A stretch of 64,000 bases of DNA from Blastocladiella emersonii ATCC 22665 (taxonomy: Eukaryota > Blastocladiomycota > Blastocladiomycetes > Blastocladiales > Blastocladiaceae). The notes beneath the pieces were generated by a model that had not been told where the DNA came from, searched no databases, and saw nothing but the letters and a program-made list of their open reading frames with translations. Position 1 is the stretch's first letter. The number at the start of each line of letters is the position of its first letter. A program made the position numbers and the translations under genes. Of this stretch, positions 52,356-62,661 are shown piece after piece. The DNA is taken from NCBI GenBank assembly GCA_025594325.1, contig JANHCV010000005.1:151501-215500 (forward strand), written 5' to 3'.

Positions 52356-52656
52356 AGCGGCGACGTTGTGTCGCGCTATTCCACATTTGCTTTCTTTTTT
52401 TTTATATATATACACGAGTGCTCCTACATCAATCTCGTGCTCGATAGTCACTGCGTATGAGAGACCAGTCCGCCACCGTGCCAAGCCACCGGCCGTGATT
52501 TGAAACGCGCCGCTCATAGGCACGTGTCGCGGGTGACCGATCCAGGGACGCGTCGGAGCGCGAATCGTTCTTGCGATCGACCAAACGAACGTGTCTCGGC
52601 ACAAATCAGTGACGGCGCGACAAGACCCTGTCCTCGCTATTGGTTCGAGCGCGGTC
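52356..52656. other. Spacer between the receptor gene and the SSUH2-like fragment
   Basis: These 301 bp include a T10-TATATATATA run near 52390-52412, a likely 3' UTR/poly(A) region of the receptor gene. Confidence 0.4.
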
Positions 52657-53268
52657 ATGTATTTCGAGTGCGGCCCGAGAAGTATCACAAACCAGCTCCC
52701 CGCCTGCGCCGCGGCCCGCGCGACCACGCCGCCGCCGCATCCGTGGAAATTCGACGTGCGCGGGCACTGCCCACCTCTCGAACGACTACACGGGCCGGAC
52801 ATCCAGACCAACGCGCACGCCGTCCGCCTCGAGCAGCGCGCGGTCCGCGTCGCGCTCGCCGTCCGCGTCGCGTGGACGCAGCAGTCGGTCCTCAACAACA
52901 AGGGCGCGCACGCCGGGCTCCCGCAGCAGCATTTCGAGGCGAGGAAGCCGCTCGTCGAGCTCACGGACCTGCGTGTCCTCAACCAACCCGCGTACGGCGT
53001 CGACGGGCGGCCGCGGCACCCGCTCGCGGGTGTCGTCGCACGACAACCCGAGGCCGTGGCCGCGGACCTCGCCGACCTCCACGGCGCGCTCCTGCGACGC
53101 ATGCGCGAGCAGCTGCGGCCCGGCGAGGCCGCGTACGTGCACGTCGCGGCGTGCCGCGTGCGGGCGGTCCCCGTCCTCGAGGTCCGGGTCACGAAACGAC
53201 AGTGGTTGCTGCGCAGCAAGACGTCGGCACCTGATGAGATCAGGCCTGCCGCGACGGCCTCGTGCTAA
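52657..53268 (+). pseudogene. Truncated second copy of the SSUH2-like gene without its Cys-rich module
   Basis: From about 52676 the translation closely follows the C-terminal half of the gene at 17882-19811 but on the opposite strand: HPWKFDVRGHCPPLERLHGP, QTNAHAV, then KPLVELTDLRVLNQPAYGVD and EAAYVHVAACRVRAVPVLEV. Between QTNAHAV and RAVRVALAV the whole cysteine module (about 75 residues including the VEVPGTALL lead-in) is absent, yet the frame is kept. The N-terminal half is missing and the end diverges after KTSAP. The ATG at 52657 is only the first in frame. It is most likely a dead duplicate fragment; an expressed small protein cannot be excluded. Confidence 0.75.
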
Positions 53269-53580
53269 GCGTCAGGCGACCGCGGTGCCGGCCCGGACCC
53301 GAGTACAACGAGCTGCACAAGGCTTATATCAACATTTATAGTGGTCGCGAAATAAATTCCTCGCTATGTTAAGGCTAGGAGAAGCGCTGAGGGTTCGCGG
53401 CACGCCGGCTGGGCAGAACGCGACGCGTCGTGTCGCGATCAGCGCCGCCGGAACTCGCTCGGCCTTCAAGCTCGCTGGCGGCTTCGCTCCCGTTCCCCCA
53501 CAACAATTTAAGCCTCTTGCAATGAATGCACTTCCTAACACCCTGCAATACGAGGCTCGAGCGCTTGAGCTTCGCGTCAG
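53269..53580. other. Start of a gene-poor, less GC-rich island
   Basis: Base composition visibly drops from here to about 57.1 kb. Frames here carry no domain signal. Confidence 0.35.
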
Positions 53581-54030
53581 TCAAGGCGTCAAGAAACTTC
53601 GCCCACGTTGGCATCTGGACCTTCTTCGCTGGTTTCGCTGGTTTCGCTGGTTTCGTCATCATCTTCACCCTGGACCAAAAAAGCCAAACTGGGATTTACC
53701 GGCCGTATCATCGTCACTATACCCTTTGTCGCTCTCGGGGCGTCCGTGGTCCTCGGTTGGTTCACTATCTTGTTTTTCTTTTTGGCGAGTGATGCCGCGC
53801 GGAACAACGGCCAGATTCAGGTGCTCATCACGGAGCAACCGTTAGCCCGCCCACACTAACCACGAAAATGCCTCGGCTAGCTGCGAGGTATTGTACGCGA
53901 GATGCGCCTCGTTAGCGCTCTCGTGGTAGGGTCCCTCTGGTTGTTGTGGTACTTTTGGACTGTTTTGCTCGCAAACGAGCTGTTCATCGGCGACGCGCCG
54001 ACTACGATCACGTACGCGTCCGACTCTTGA
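53581..54030 (+). CDS. Candidate spliced exons of a two-TM membrane protein, 5' end unresolved
   Basis: In one frame a Ser-rich stretch is followed by TKKAKLGFTGRIIVTIPFVA and a hydrophobic run to WFTILFFFLA, then SDAARNNGQIQ. A 60-nt intron at 53821-53880 (GTGCTC...CACTAAC...GGCTAG) contains an in-frame stop. It joins in phase to LRGIVREMRLVSALVVGSLW and LLWYFWTVLLANELFI, a second TM, ending YASDS. The intron has the size, branch site and acceptor of genuine introns here. There is no in-frame ATG; an upstream exon through the CAG at 53580 is possible. It may be a decayed gene. No family was recognised. Confidence 0.3.
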
Positions 54031-56010
54031 AAATTAATGCGCTGATGATCCACAGAACCACTAACCTGCGCGCGATGTTCGTCTATCATCATTTCTCTTT
54101 CGTTGACACTGACGCCCGCATCACCCTTGGTCATGTACTACATCATCGCTCCGCCGTCTGTACCACCGCCACCCATCGCGACCATCGTGCTTACGTTCTG
54201 AACCATGCTCGGCATCCGGCGGTGCACCAGCTGGGCAAGTTGAACGAAGGCTCGGCCAACATGTCCTTGGTGTCGCAGTTCAGCAGCGTCTTTTTGGCCA
54301 TCAGCTCTCGTTTCCTGTCGTTTCCCGCACATGTTTACGCTGGTTTGCGTGAGCAAGGAGCAATACACCCGTATCGACTCCAACACAAGTTCGAATTGCT
54401 TTCACCAACATCATGCTTGGTGCAACTGAGGCGGCAGCAAGTGGTTCGGTCCTTCAACGATGAGCGGCAGATGAAGGTAAACGAACACGCGTGCGCGTGC
54501 GCGTGCGCTTTCGTCTCACGCACCGTTGTTGTACACCAGGATACGGAGCGAAAGGCATTGCTCCTCGCACATAAGTTTCGGTTATGGGATGAACTGAGTC
54601 TCGCGTGGCGCAACGCGTATCAAGCCGGGCTCACGCGGACCTCGCGTGATGCGCCGCCGCTCATCCAGGTGTGGTTGCGCCAGGGGGGCTAAGTGGTTGC
54701 GCCACTCCTCCCGGCGAGCCAAGCGCGCTCGCTTCTCCTCTCCCTAAACCGACCTCCATGAACCATCAAAACTCAACTAGACTAGCTGCAATGCATTCCA
54801 TGTAAACTGACGCAACTCTTGCCGCTTTTGTTCCAAACGTTTTAAGCTGGTTGGCCAGCGAGGTCAAGGCCAGAGCTGCGGCAGGTCTCGCATCCGATTG
54901 CACGCGGCTCTCAACACTTGGAGCCGCTTTTCCTATTGGCCTACTCGCAATTTCGCGGATTCGCGGTCGCTTTGTCGCACCGTGAGCTGCTGCAATGAGC
55001 ACAGCGCCTAGCGTGCTGAAACTAGTTCCGACTACGCTCACACCGGCAGGTGACCAAATTCGACTTGACGCATCAACACCCGTTACCTATCCTATACGAC
55101 GGAGAATTGCTCGCCCAAATCTTTGAATGTGCAGCGGGTGCAGTCATAAGCGTGCTTCAGCTTTGACATGCCCGTGGCTCGTCCCAGGCGCTGTGATCCA
55201 TCAACTTCATGGTAGAGAAGGCCATAGCTGTTGTTGATCATTGCCTCAAACTGCTGGTGCGATGTTTTTAGTTGTTAACGACAGTGCTATCTGAAGCCGT
55301 TGCTTACGCGATAGCACGCGCGCATCACAGTGATTTCATCCCCATGGCAACGAACAGCGTATCGAGGATCAACGCGCTGCGCCCATTTACCGATATTTTC
55401 TCCGCGACGATGCGCTCCTACCATACCAACTGGCGTAGCAATCGCGCAAGCCGTAAAGCGTTACATCGTCGGCAACCCGGTCCAAACCGACTCTGAACTC
55501 TCACCTTCAACCACACCTGAGCCCTTGGCTCGAATCCTGGTCGAGACGGGCAGCGTGAGTCGCGGCTCATGAGTGACGTACGTGCTGCGCCCACACCAAT
55601 GGCCTCCCTTGCGTTGCTCACCGTCGCGTCGTTACTCCCCAGCTGGGCTCAGCTATAGGCCCCGCCCAGGAGCGCACGGGTTCGCGAGACGATCATCTTG
55701 CCTGCCTCGGCCAGGCTACGCATCAAGGGCATCAAGTGTGGTCAGCCGTCGAATGTGGTTCACGGTCGCTGTGTGTCCAGAGCGCACGGCACTGAGAACC
55801 GTTACGGTATCGAGGGCTGATCTTACAATATAACTCGTTCGTTGCACAACAAGCATCGCGAGACGGGAATCCGAGACGGGAGGCTCGCCGGTTTCAAGCC
55901 GAGTCGGACGAGGGGAGGCGGTCGTCACCGACGCTTCGACGTCCAGCTCCATCGCACAACACCCGAGGGCAAAAATGTTGCGTGATCCCGCTTTAAAACG
56001 GCCAAAACGA
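54031..56010. other. Gene-poor region, less GC-rich
   Basis: In about 2 kb I find no gene I can support. Frames such as 53946-54692 (+) and 55716-55952 (-) show no recognisable domain. Short (GCGTGC)n at about 54489-54510 is the only repeat. Old transposon remnants are possible but no transposase, RT or terminal repeats were seen. Confidence 0.4.
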
Positions 56011-56093
56011 TGAGGAGAGTGGGATTCGAACCCACGCCTCCGAAGAGAACAGAGCCTAAATCTGTCGCCTTAGACCGACTCGGCCATCTCCCC
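56011..56093 (-). tRNA. tRNA-Leu (anticodon UAG)
   Basis: Read on the minus strand, GGGGAGA pairs with TCTCCTC as acceptor stem. TGGCCGAGTCGGTCTAAGGC forms the D arm and A box. ACAGA-TTTAGGC-TCTGT is the anticodon arm with UAG. A long variable arm (TCTCTTCGGAGGC region) marks a class II tRNA, and GTGGGTTCGAATCCCAC is a perfect T arm/B box. The discriminator A73 fits Leu, and CCA is not encoded. There is no intron. A TTTT terminator lies a few bases downstream (minus strand, + positions about 56004-56007). Confidence 0.96.
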
Positions 56094-57133
56094 ACCTGCA
56101 GGAGCTGCCCTGCGTGCGGTGTTTAACTGTACTGCTTTCATTTCGCAACGCCTCGTGGGCGTTTCGCGCCCAGCTCGCGCGCTTGCTTTCACCATCAAGT
56201 CATGACTGAGCGCGGGCCGCTTGTCTCCCGTGAGCGGTGTGCGTGCCAAGTTACGATTACTTGTCACGGCTCCGTGACACACTTGGAGATCGATGGAAGA
56301 GTTGTGGGATCAGCGGTGGGGCTCCCACTGCCGTGTGATGCACGTCACGAATCCCGCACACGGACCCAACAGTCGACGCGTGAATGCCCTGTCCTTGAAA
56401 GCTATCGAGAGCTGCACCGAATGCGTTCGCGCTCAGCTGCGGTCGCTCGTCCTCGCTCGCGCGGGCGACGGCCGCGACGCGACCCGCGGCTCTTGGTTCG
56501 GACGCTTCAATTGTTACCGGTACAAGCGGGAGAGAACCGGCCATACTGCTAGGTCGACCAGAAACGCTGTCACCCACTTCGATTCAGCTCGCACATCGCA
56601 CTGGGCGACCGCCGTTGAGGCCAAGCGGAGTGCGATCGAGTGGTTCACACTATACTGGACGACGAGTGACTTGTGGCCGTGTGAACTGCACCTGGTTCCG
56701 CTACCCTCGATTTGCGCATTTCGGGGGTAATCGCAGTCGATGCGACCCCCGTCGCGCTCATTGCGAGAGCGGCTCGCGTCAGCGACGCGTCGTTCAGCCG
56801 CGGGCCGACGTCACGTGCAGATGAGCGGCGCGACCCAAACCGCAGCCGGCTGCCCGTCGTACCCCGCTCCATCGACGGCGCTTGTTGTGGAGGCAAAGGG
56901 TTTGTTTAAGTCGCACCATTCATTCCAAAATAGTTGACGGTTTGACAGTGCGACGTGCGACGCCCGACATCACAGAAACATGGACGAGACCCAGGACTCC
57001 TCCCACTCAACTCATCGAACCCGAGCCCCTCCATTCGTGCGTGAAATAGAACCAATACTCAATTAAATACTGAACTGAACGCACAAATCTAAGTGACTAG
57101 CACCCCGCCCTCCGCTCCGCTCTCGGCCAGTCA
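56094..57133. other. Gene-poor region between the tRNA and a convergent gene end
   Basis: These 1040 bp hold no supportable gene. The last 80 bases are AT-rich (ATACTCAATTAAATACTG) and read as the 3' UTR of the minus-strand gene ending at 57134. Confidence 0.4.
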
Positions 57134-59656
57134 TCACGCCTCGTCATCGTCGTCTTCAGCGTCCGACGAACCAGGCGCGGATGAGAGCTCGGGCGACGTC
57201 CTGCGCGCCTTACCGTTCGCCCCCGCCCCCGCCGCCGCCTTCCCCGCGGCGGGTTGTGGCGGCGCCGGTTGTGGCGCGCGGTTGAAGTCGGCGAGCCGCG
57301 AGAGCGCGCGCGGGAGCGACTTGGTGTCGCCGACGGCGGCCTTGGCGTGGGGCGGCGAGTTGGGGCGGCTGGTCGGCGACTCCTCGCGGATCGCGGCGAG
57401 CGCGGCGTGCGAGCCGGCGGCGGCCGCATCCTCGGGCTCGGTCGACGACGAGTGGCTTTCGTCGAACCCGCGCGGCGCGGAGGTGGGCGGTAGTGGCGGG
57501 ACGTGTGGGCGGCCGTAGTCGACGAGATCCGACGAGCTAAGGCGCGGACGCTTGGTCCCGGGCGACGGCGGCGCCGCCGCATGGTGATGGTGGGACGAGG
57601 CGGACCCGAGGCTGTTGAGCGAGGCTGAGCTCGAGTTGGCGGACGAGAAGGCCGAGAGCCCCGTGGGCGTCGAGGAGCCCGAGAAGAACGACTTGGCGAG
57701 CGGGCTGCGCGTGAGCTGGCCGAGGATCAGGTGCTCGCTGGCAGTGAGCGAGCGGCGGCGGCGGCGCGCGGCTGCAGCGGCTGCCGCCGAGGCACCGGCC
57801 GAGCTAGGTGCAGCGCCGCCCGAGGGGAGCAGGCTGCCGAGAGAGGGCCGGCGGCCCGACGACGCAGGCGTCGAGATGCCGCTCGCGCTCGCGCTGCTCG
57901 ACGCGGACCCGTTCGCGGCCGGGTGCCCGTGCGGGCCGAGGAGCGAGGGCCGGTGCGGGAGCGCCGAGTGGCTCTTGGTGCGGCGGCGCGACTCTGGCGC
58001 GTTGAGCGACGAGGTCGACGAGGAGCGGGACATCGAGTCGGCGGCAGGCGCGTCGTCGGACCCCTGGTCCTCGGCGGACGCAGCAGCAGCGGCATCACCG
58101 CCGTCGTCACCGTCCTCCTCCTCGTTCTCGTCCTCTTCGGGGACCGATTCGGGCACGCCATCCATGGCGCGTCGGCGCGCAGCGAGCGCGTCCAGCATGA
58201 GGAGCGGGTCGGGCGACCCGGGCGGAGTGGGCGAAGAGGATGAGGACGACTCGCGCATGGCGAGCGGGCGGGCGGCCGTGTCGTCGATCATGCGCAGGAT
58301 GGCGAGCGCGGCCTCCTCCATTTCGGCGTAGGCGGGCTGCGGGAGGAGCGAGGGCGACAGGGCGGGGAACGCGGGCGCGAGCGGGGTGAGCCCGGGCATC
58401 CCCGCCATGCCGGCGACAGCCGCGAGGCGCGCGAGGCCGCCGTGCAGCGGGTCGCTCATGGCGGCGACCTGGGCGGGGGCGAGCGGCGGCGAGGTGAGCG
58501 GGAGAGCCGAGGGGCGGTGCTTCTTCTTGTGGCGCTTGGTGTCGGCGGACGGGATGGTGCGCGCGCTGGTGCCGCGGACGCGTTTCCCGCCGATGCGGGT
58601 GGCGAGGAGCGGCGGGAGCGGCGGCGGGGCGTCGCCCGTGACGACGTGGATGGACGCGACGCTGTTGCCCTCGGCGACCGTGTGCGAGATCGGGGCGAGG
58701 CGGTGCGGGCCGTAGACAGGCAGTGCGGGGGGCGCCGCGGCCGGCGACGGATCGGAATGGGCGCCATGGGCGGCCGAGGCGGAGATAAAGGGCGAGGGCG
58801 CGAGCTCGCGGTCGTGCTCAAGGTACTGCGGGCCCGTGGCGAGGTGGTACTCGACCTCGGGCGGCGAGTCGTGCACGGTGGGGACGCGCGGCGGGCGGTC
58901 GGCCAAGGCCGAGGCCGAGAAGTGGGCAATGGCGGCGGGCGGCGAGAAGGGGCCCGGCGCGGGCGTCCACTGGTAGGCGAAGGTGCCGTCGGATGTGGTG
59001 GACGCGGCGCGGTCGTCGAGCGACGACGTGGGCGATGAGGGCGACGCGAGCGAGAGGCCCGACGACTTGCGCGCGGCCGCGAAGGGAGGAACGGTCGCGG
59101 CGCGATGGTGGCCGTGGCCGTGGGCGTGGGCAGCCGCAGCGGCGGCGGCGGCGGCGGCGGCGGCGCGGGCGCGCTGCATTCGCAGGTGCGAGGCATGGGC
59201 GGCGCGGATGCGGTCGAGGCGGCCCGAGCGGTCGAGGTGCTCGGTGGCGCGCTTCAGGTTGGCGCGGAGGCGGTGCTAGATGATGGGGGTGGGACGGCGG
59301 CGGGTGAGCGGGGTCGGCGGCCATCACGCTCGGGGCTCGGAGTAATCGCGTACGGCGAGGCCGGCCACGTCGTTCGCGGCGCGCGCATGGGGCGGCTGTG
59401 CCACCGCCACCGCCACGGCGATGGGCGCGGTCGCTGGTGGGGCGCCGCGGTCCACGAGCATGCTTGTTCGGGGCGGACCGTCTGAGACGAGGTGCATCGG
59501 CGGCGCGCGGGACACGGTCCGCTCGCTCGCTCGCTCAGGCCGGCTGTTCAGGTGCGCGGTGCGGCTCGAGCGGTGTGCATGCACGGGTCGGTGCTGCAGT
59601 ACGATGCGATGCGAGGCCGGCGTCGTGAGGGGCGACGAGAGCGCATATCGCGCCAT
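57134..59656 (-). CDS. Large disordered protein of unknown function
   Basis: A 714-codon exon (59275-57134) encodes a Ser/Pro/Ala-rich chain with His runs, an NLS-like KRHKKKHR and an acidic end (SDAEDDDDEA). A 78-nt intron (GTACGC...TCTAG) links it in phase 0 to an upstream exon. The start is ambiguous between ATG 59656 (101 codons) and ATG 59497 (48 codons). The only ordered-looking part spans the junction: NDVAGLA joins HRLRANLKRATEHLDRSGRL, then DRIRAAHASHLRMQRARA, a long helix. That may be a conserved helical motif of a fungal nuclear regulator, but I do not recognise it. Confidence 0.6.
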
Positions 59657-60640
59657 TTCGTCGCGTGGCGCCGAAACCAAACGCGTTTCCGGCGCGGCGC
59701 GTGCCGTCACCTGACGCGGTCCGCCGCGCTGCACCGCTCACGTGCCGTTGCTACGCGCGAATGCACGCGCCGCGCCCCTCTGGAGCAGCCAGCCACGCTC
59801 GCGGACACGCCGCACGCCCGCCATCGATCGCGCCGGCTGCTGCGCCACCACGCAGTCTCGTCTGCCCCGCACCGGCCCCGCGACGTCGTGTCGCACCGTG
59901 TCGCATCGCATCCGAGACTGCAGCGACTGCGGGGGCGTTTGCGGCGAAGCAGCAGTGCACCGCGACGGAGAGTGAGGCGCTGGCGGAATGACGAACGCGG
60001 ACGACACGGACGCACAGCAGACACAGCGCTGCGCTCGCTTGCGAGTTGGGGCAAGCATGTCCGCGGTGAGAAGAGAGCAGCACCGGGATGATCCCTTTGC
60101 CGCGGCAAGGCAAGCGATGGGGTGGGGATCGGCGGGCCGAACAAGGCATGATCAGCGGCCAATCACGTCGCGCCGCCACCGCCCGGAAAGCTTCGGGAAC
60201 CGGTCATGCGGGGGGCCTGCGTGGTCAGCAGCCGCGAGCACGCGACCGCATTAATCTGGCACAGAAGCTTGTGGCGCCGGCCGGAACACTTCGCGACGCT
60301 CGCCTCCGACCAGCCCTCCGCCCCGCCCTCTCTCTCGGCGTCGTCGCTCCTAGGCCACCCTGACCCCTCACCCTCTTCGCTCCTGCAGGATCTTTGGATT
60401 GCTCCGCATCACGCTTCCGTCACCGCTCCGCTCCGGCTGCTCCCGGTTCCGTCCTGCAGAACCCCCGCTCACCCGGCCTGCTTCGTCAGACCCTGCCTGC
60501 GCGAAGAATACACCTTATCCGACCGTCGCGTGCCGCACCCGCACCCGCGCGACCCGCCCGCCCGCCGCTGCGCCCTCACCGCTGCTCTATAAGTCCGCGT
60601 CTCCCGCGTCTCCCCTCCGCCGCTGCTTCTCCTCTCCACC
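59657..60640. promoter_or_regulatory. Divergent spacer with a TATA-like element near 60588
   Basis: The 984-bp spacer lies between divergent starts. TATAAG at 60588-60593, followed by a pyrimidine-rich leader, lies about 50 bp before ATG 60641. Frames within the spacer are mutually contradictory and uncalled. Confidence 0.45.
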
Positions 60641-61879
60641 ATGTCCTCGGCCCTCTCCATCACATCCACCGCTGCCCGAGGCCTCGCCGCCATCGACATA
60701 ATGCCCTCGCCCTCCTCCGCCCACGTGGTCCCCGAGGCCGCCGACCTACGCTCGCAGATCGCCAGCGCCTCGCTCTCGCTGCACGATGGCGCCGACCGCG
60801 CCGTCGGCACTATCCGCAACGCCATCGGCTACGTCGACCAGGCCCTCACCGCCTCGGTCGTCGCCGTGACGCGTGCCGCCGCCGAGGCCGGATCCGAGTC
60901 CACGGCGACGCGCTCGCAGCGCAGGGCCCTCGCCGCCAAGCTCGCGGCCGTGATTGCCGACGTGCAGCTCGTGGTCGCCGACGACGTGCTCGCCCTCGAC
61001 GACGTGGTCAGCACGCTCCTCGCCGACCTGCAGACCATGATCAAGGTGCTGCGCAAGCGCGGCGCGCCCGTCCCCGACGCGATGCTGTCGCTCGTCAAGG
61101 CGGCCGAGGCCGACGTGGAGCGCGCCACCGACCACTACATCATCCTCAAGTGCCGCCTCGAGGACGTGGCCAACGCGTCGCTCGTGCAACCGCCGCCGAC
61201 CAGTCCATCCGCCATGTCGTTTGCTTCCGCGCGCCGGTCCAACAGCACGGGCACGGGCAACGCCGAGCTCGACGACGAGTACTCGCCCGCGTACCCGTCG
61301 CCCGTCGTGAGCCTCGCCGTGTCGCGCACCTCGTCCTTCTCGTCCACCACCGCAACGGCAGCAGGACCACGGCCCATCGCGGTCCCGATTTCCTCTGCTT
61401 CGCTCTCCGCCAACCCGTCCACCACCTACCTGTCCAAGCTGCCACCACAAATCGTCCGGCTCGCTGAGCTGCAGTCGCGGCTGCGCGCCACGTCCGAGGC
61501 CATGGCGCGGCTGTCGAACGTGGTTGCGCGGGCACCCTCTAGAGCCGAGCCGCTGATCCCGCTCGGCCTGCCCTTCTCGCGCACCAACTCGTCGACGGGG
61601 TCGTCCAAATCGCCGTCGCTGTCGCGGTCGAGCGTCTCCTTCTCGCGGCGCATGTCGCTGTCGTTTGCGCCCGCGACGCCGCGGTCAGCGTCGCCCGCGT
61701 CCAACGCCGACAGCGACGATCTGGCGAGCGCGCGGTCGCACTCGTCGTCGCTCGCCAAATCGCTCGGCCGCTCGCTGCACAAGATCTCGGACGCCATCAA
61801 GCGCGTCACGCTCTCGTCGCCGCCGCCCGAACCGTTCCACGTCCCGCGCGCGCAGTCGCCGCCGCCCTCGTCGGCGTGA
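60641..61879 (+). CDS. Unknown protein with a helical N-terminal domain and Ser-rich tail
   Basis: This intronless 412-residue frame starts at ATG 60641 in a CCACC context. Residues about 35-180 form a regular heptad-like helical region (LRSQIASASLSLHDGADRAV, ALAAKLAAVIADVQLVVADD, MLSLVKAAEADVERATDHYI) that could be a four-helix bundle. A second short helix (IVRLAELQSRLRATSEAMAR) lies near 275. The rest is Ser-rich with many SP and RxxS sites, consistent with phosphorylation. No catalytic motif, TM or signal peptide is present. A BAR- or vinculin-like fold is conceivable, but I do not claim it. Confidence 0.65.
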   Translation: MSSALSITSTAARGLAAIDIMPSPSSAHVVPEAADLRSQIASASLSLHDGADRAVGTIRNAIGYVDQALTASVVAVTRAAAEAGSESTATRSQRRALAAKLAAVIADVQLVVADDVLALDDVVSTLLADLQTMIKVLRKRGAPVPDAMLSLVKAAEADVERATDHYIILKCRLEDVANASLVQPPPTSPSAMSFASARRSNSTGTGNAELDDEYSPAYPSPVVSLAVSRTSSFSSTTATAAGPRPIAVPISSASLSANPSTTYLSKLPPQIVRLAELQSRLRATSEAMARLSNVVARAPSRAEPLIPLGLPFSRTNSSTGSSKSPSLSRSSVSFSRRMSLSFAPATPRSASPASNADSDDLASARSHSSSLAKSLGRSLHKISDAIKRVTLSSPPPEPFHVPRAQSPPPSSA

Positions 61880-62661
61880 CTCGGCATCGTCATCGTCGCG
61901 CGCCCACCGCGATGGGCAGCTGTTTGCCCATCACCTGTACCATTCTCGCCTCGTCCTCCCCCTCAGATTGCACCCCACCACCACCCGTTTTGTCCCCCCC
62001 GCCCTCGCACACATGCGCTTCCCACGCAGCTTGATATCAATAAACACATGTACCCCTCTCCATCCCGTCGGCCCTGCATGAGCTCCGCGCACGCGTGAAC
62101 GAACGACGACGACGTCATCCATCTATCGGCTGACTCGGCCGGCCGTGCAAACGGTGCGACGCGACGCGAGGCGCGGTGCGGCAGCGACCCACGGATCCGA
62201 AACGCGTTTCGCGTCGCGACCTAAAATCAGCTGACGGTCACGCGGGCTGCCAAAACTGTCTCCCGACCGCGTGGCGCGGCGCGTCGCGTCGCGTCGTGTC
62301 TCGCGTCCCGCGCCCCGCCGGCAACCGACCCCGCGCGCGCGCGGCGCGACACGGTGGAGACAAACACGAGTCTGAGCATCGGCGGCGCCCCGCACGCGCT
62401 GACCATGGACCTGGCCCCGCGCGCGCACGCGCCCCGTCGGGTCGTTGCCGATTCGGACGACGCTGCTACGAGTACACACACTGCAACCCACTGGTTTTGA
62501 ATGCAACTACGCGCCGTAACGGCACCTAGACCGAGACTCGGGTCGTGAGCATCGCTCCACTCGATTCGATACGACACGCGCGCGCGATTTCCTCCCCCGC
62601 ACCGACCGACCTCGCCGCGTCCGACTGCCACCACCCGCAACCACCTACCCACTCTTCCGCC
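61880..62661. other. Intergenic, 3' UTR and flippase promoter
   Basis: These 782 bp contain TTGATATCAATAAACACATG near 62030, whose AATAAA is a good poly(A) signal for the upstream gene. The rest is promoter/leader with no supportable ORF. Confidence 0.5.

Noticed and set aside
53628-53662. GCTGGTTTC tandem copies as a possible satellite
   Set aside because: Only three to four copies; too short to be called more than a local duplication.
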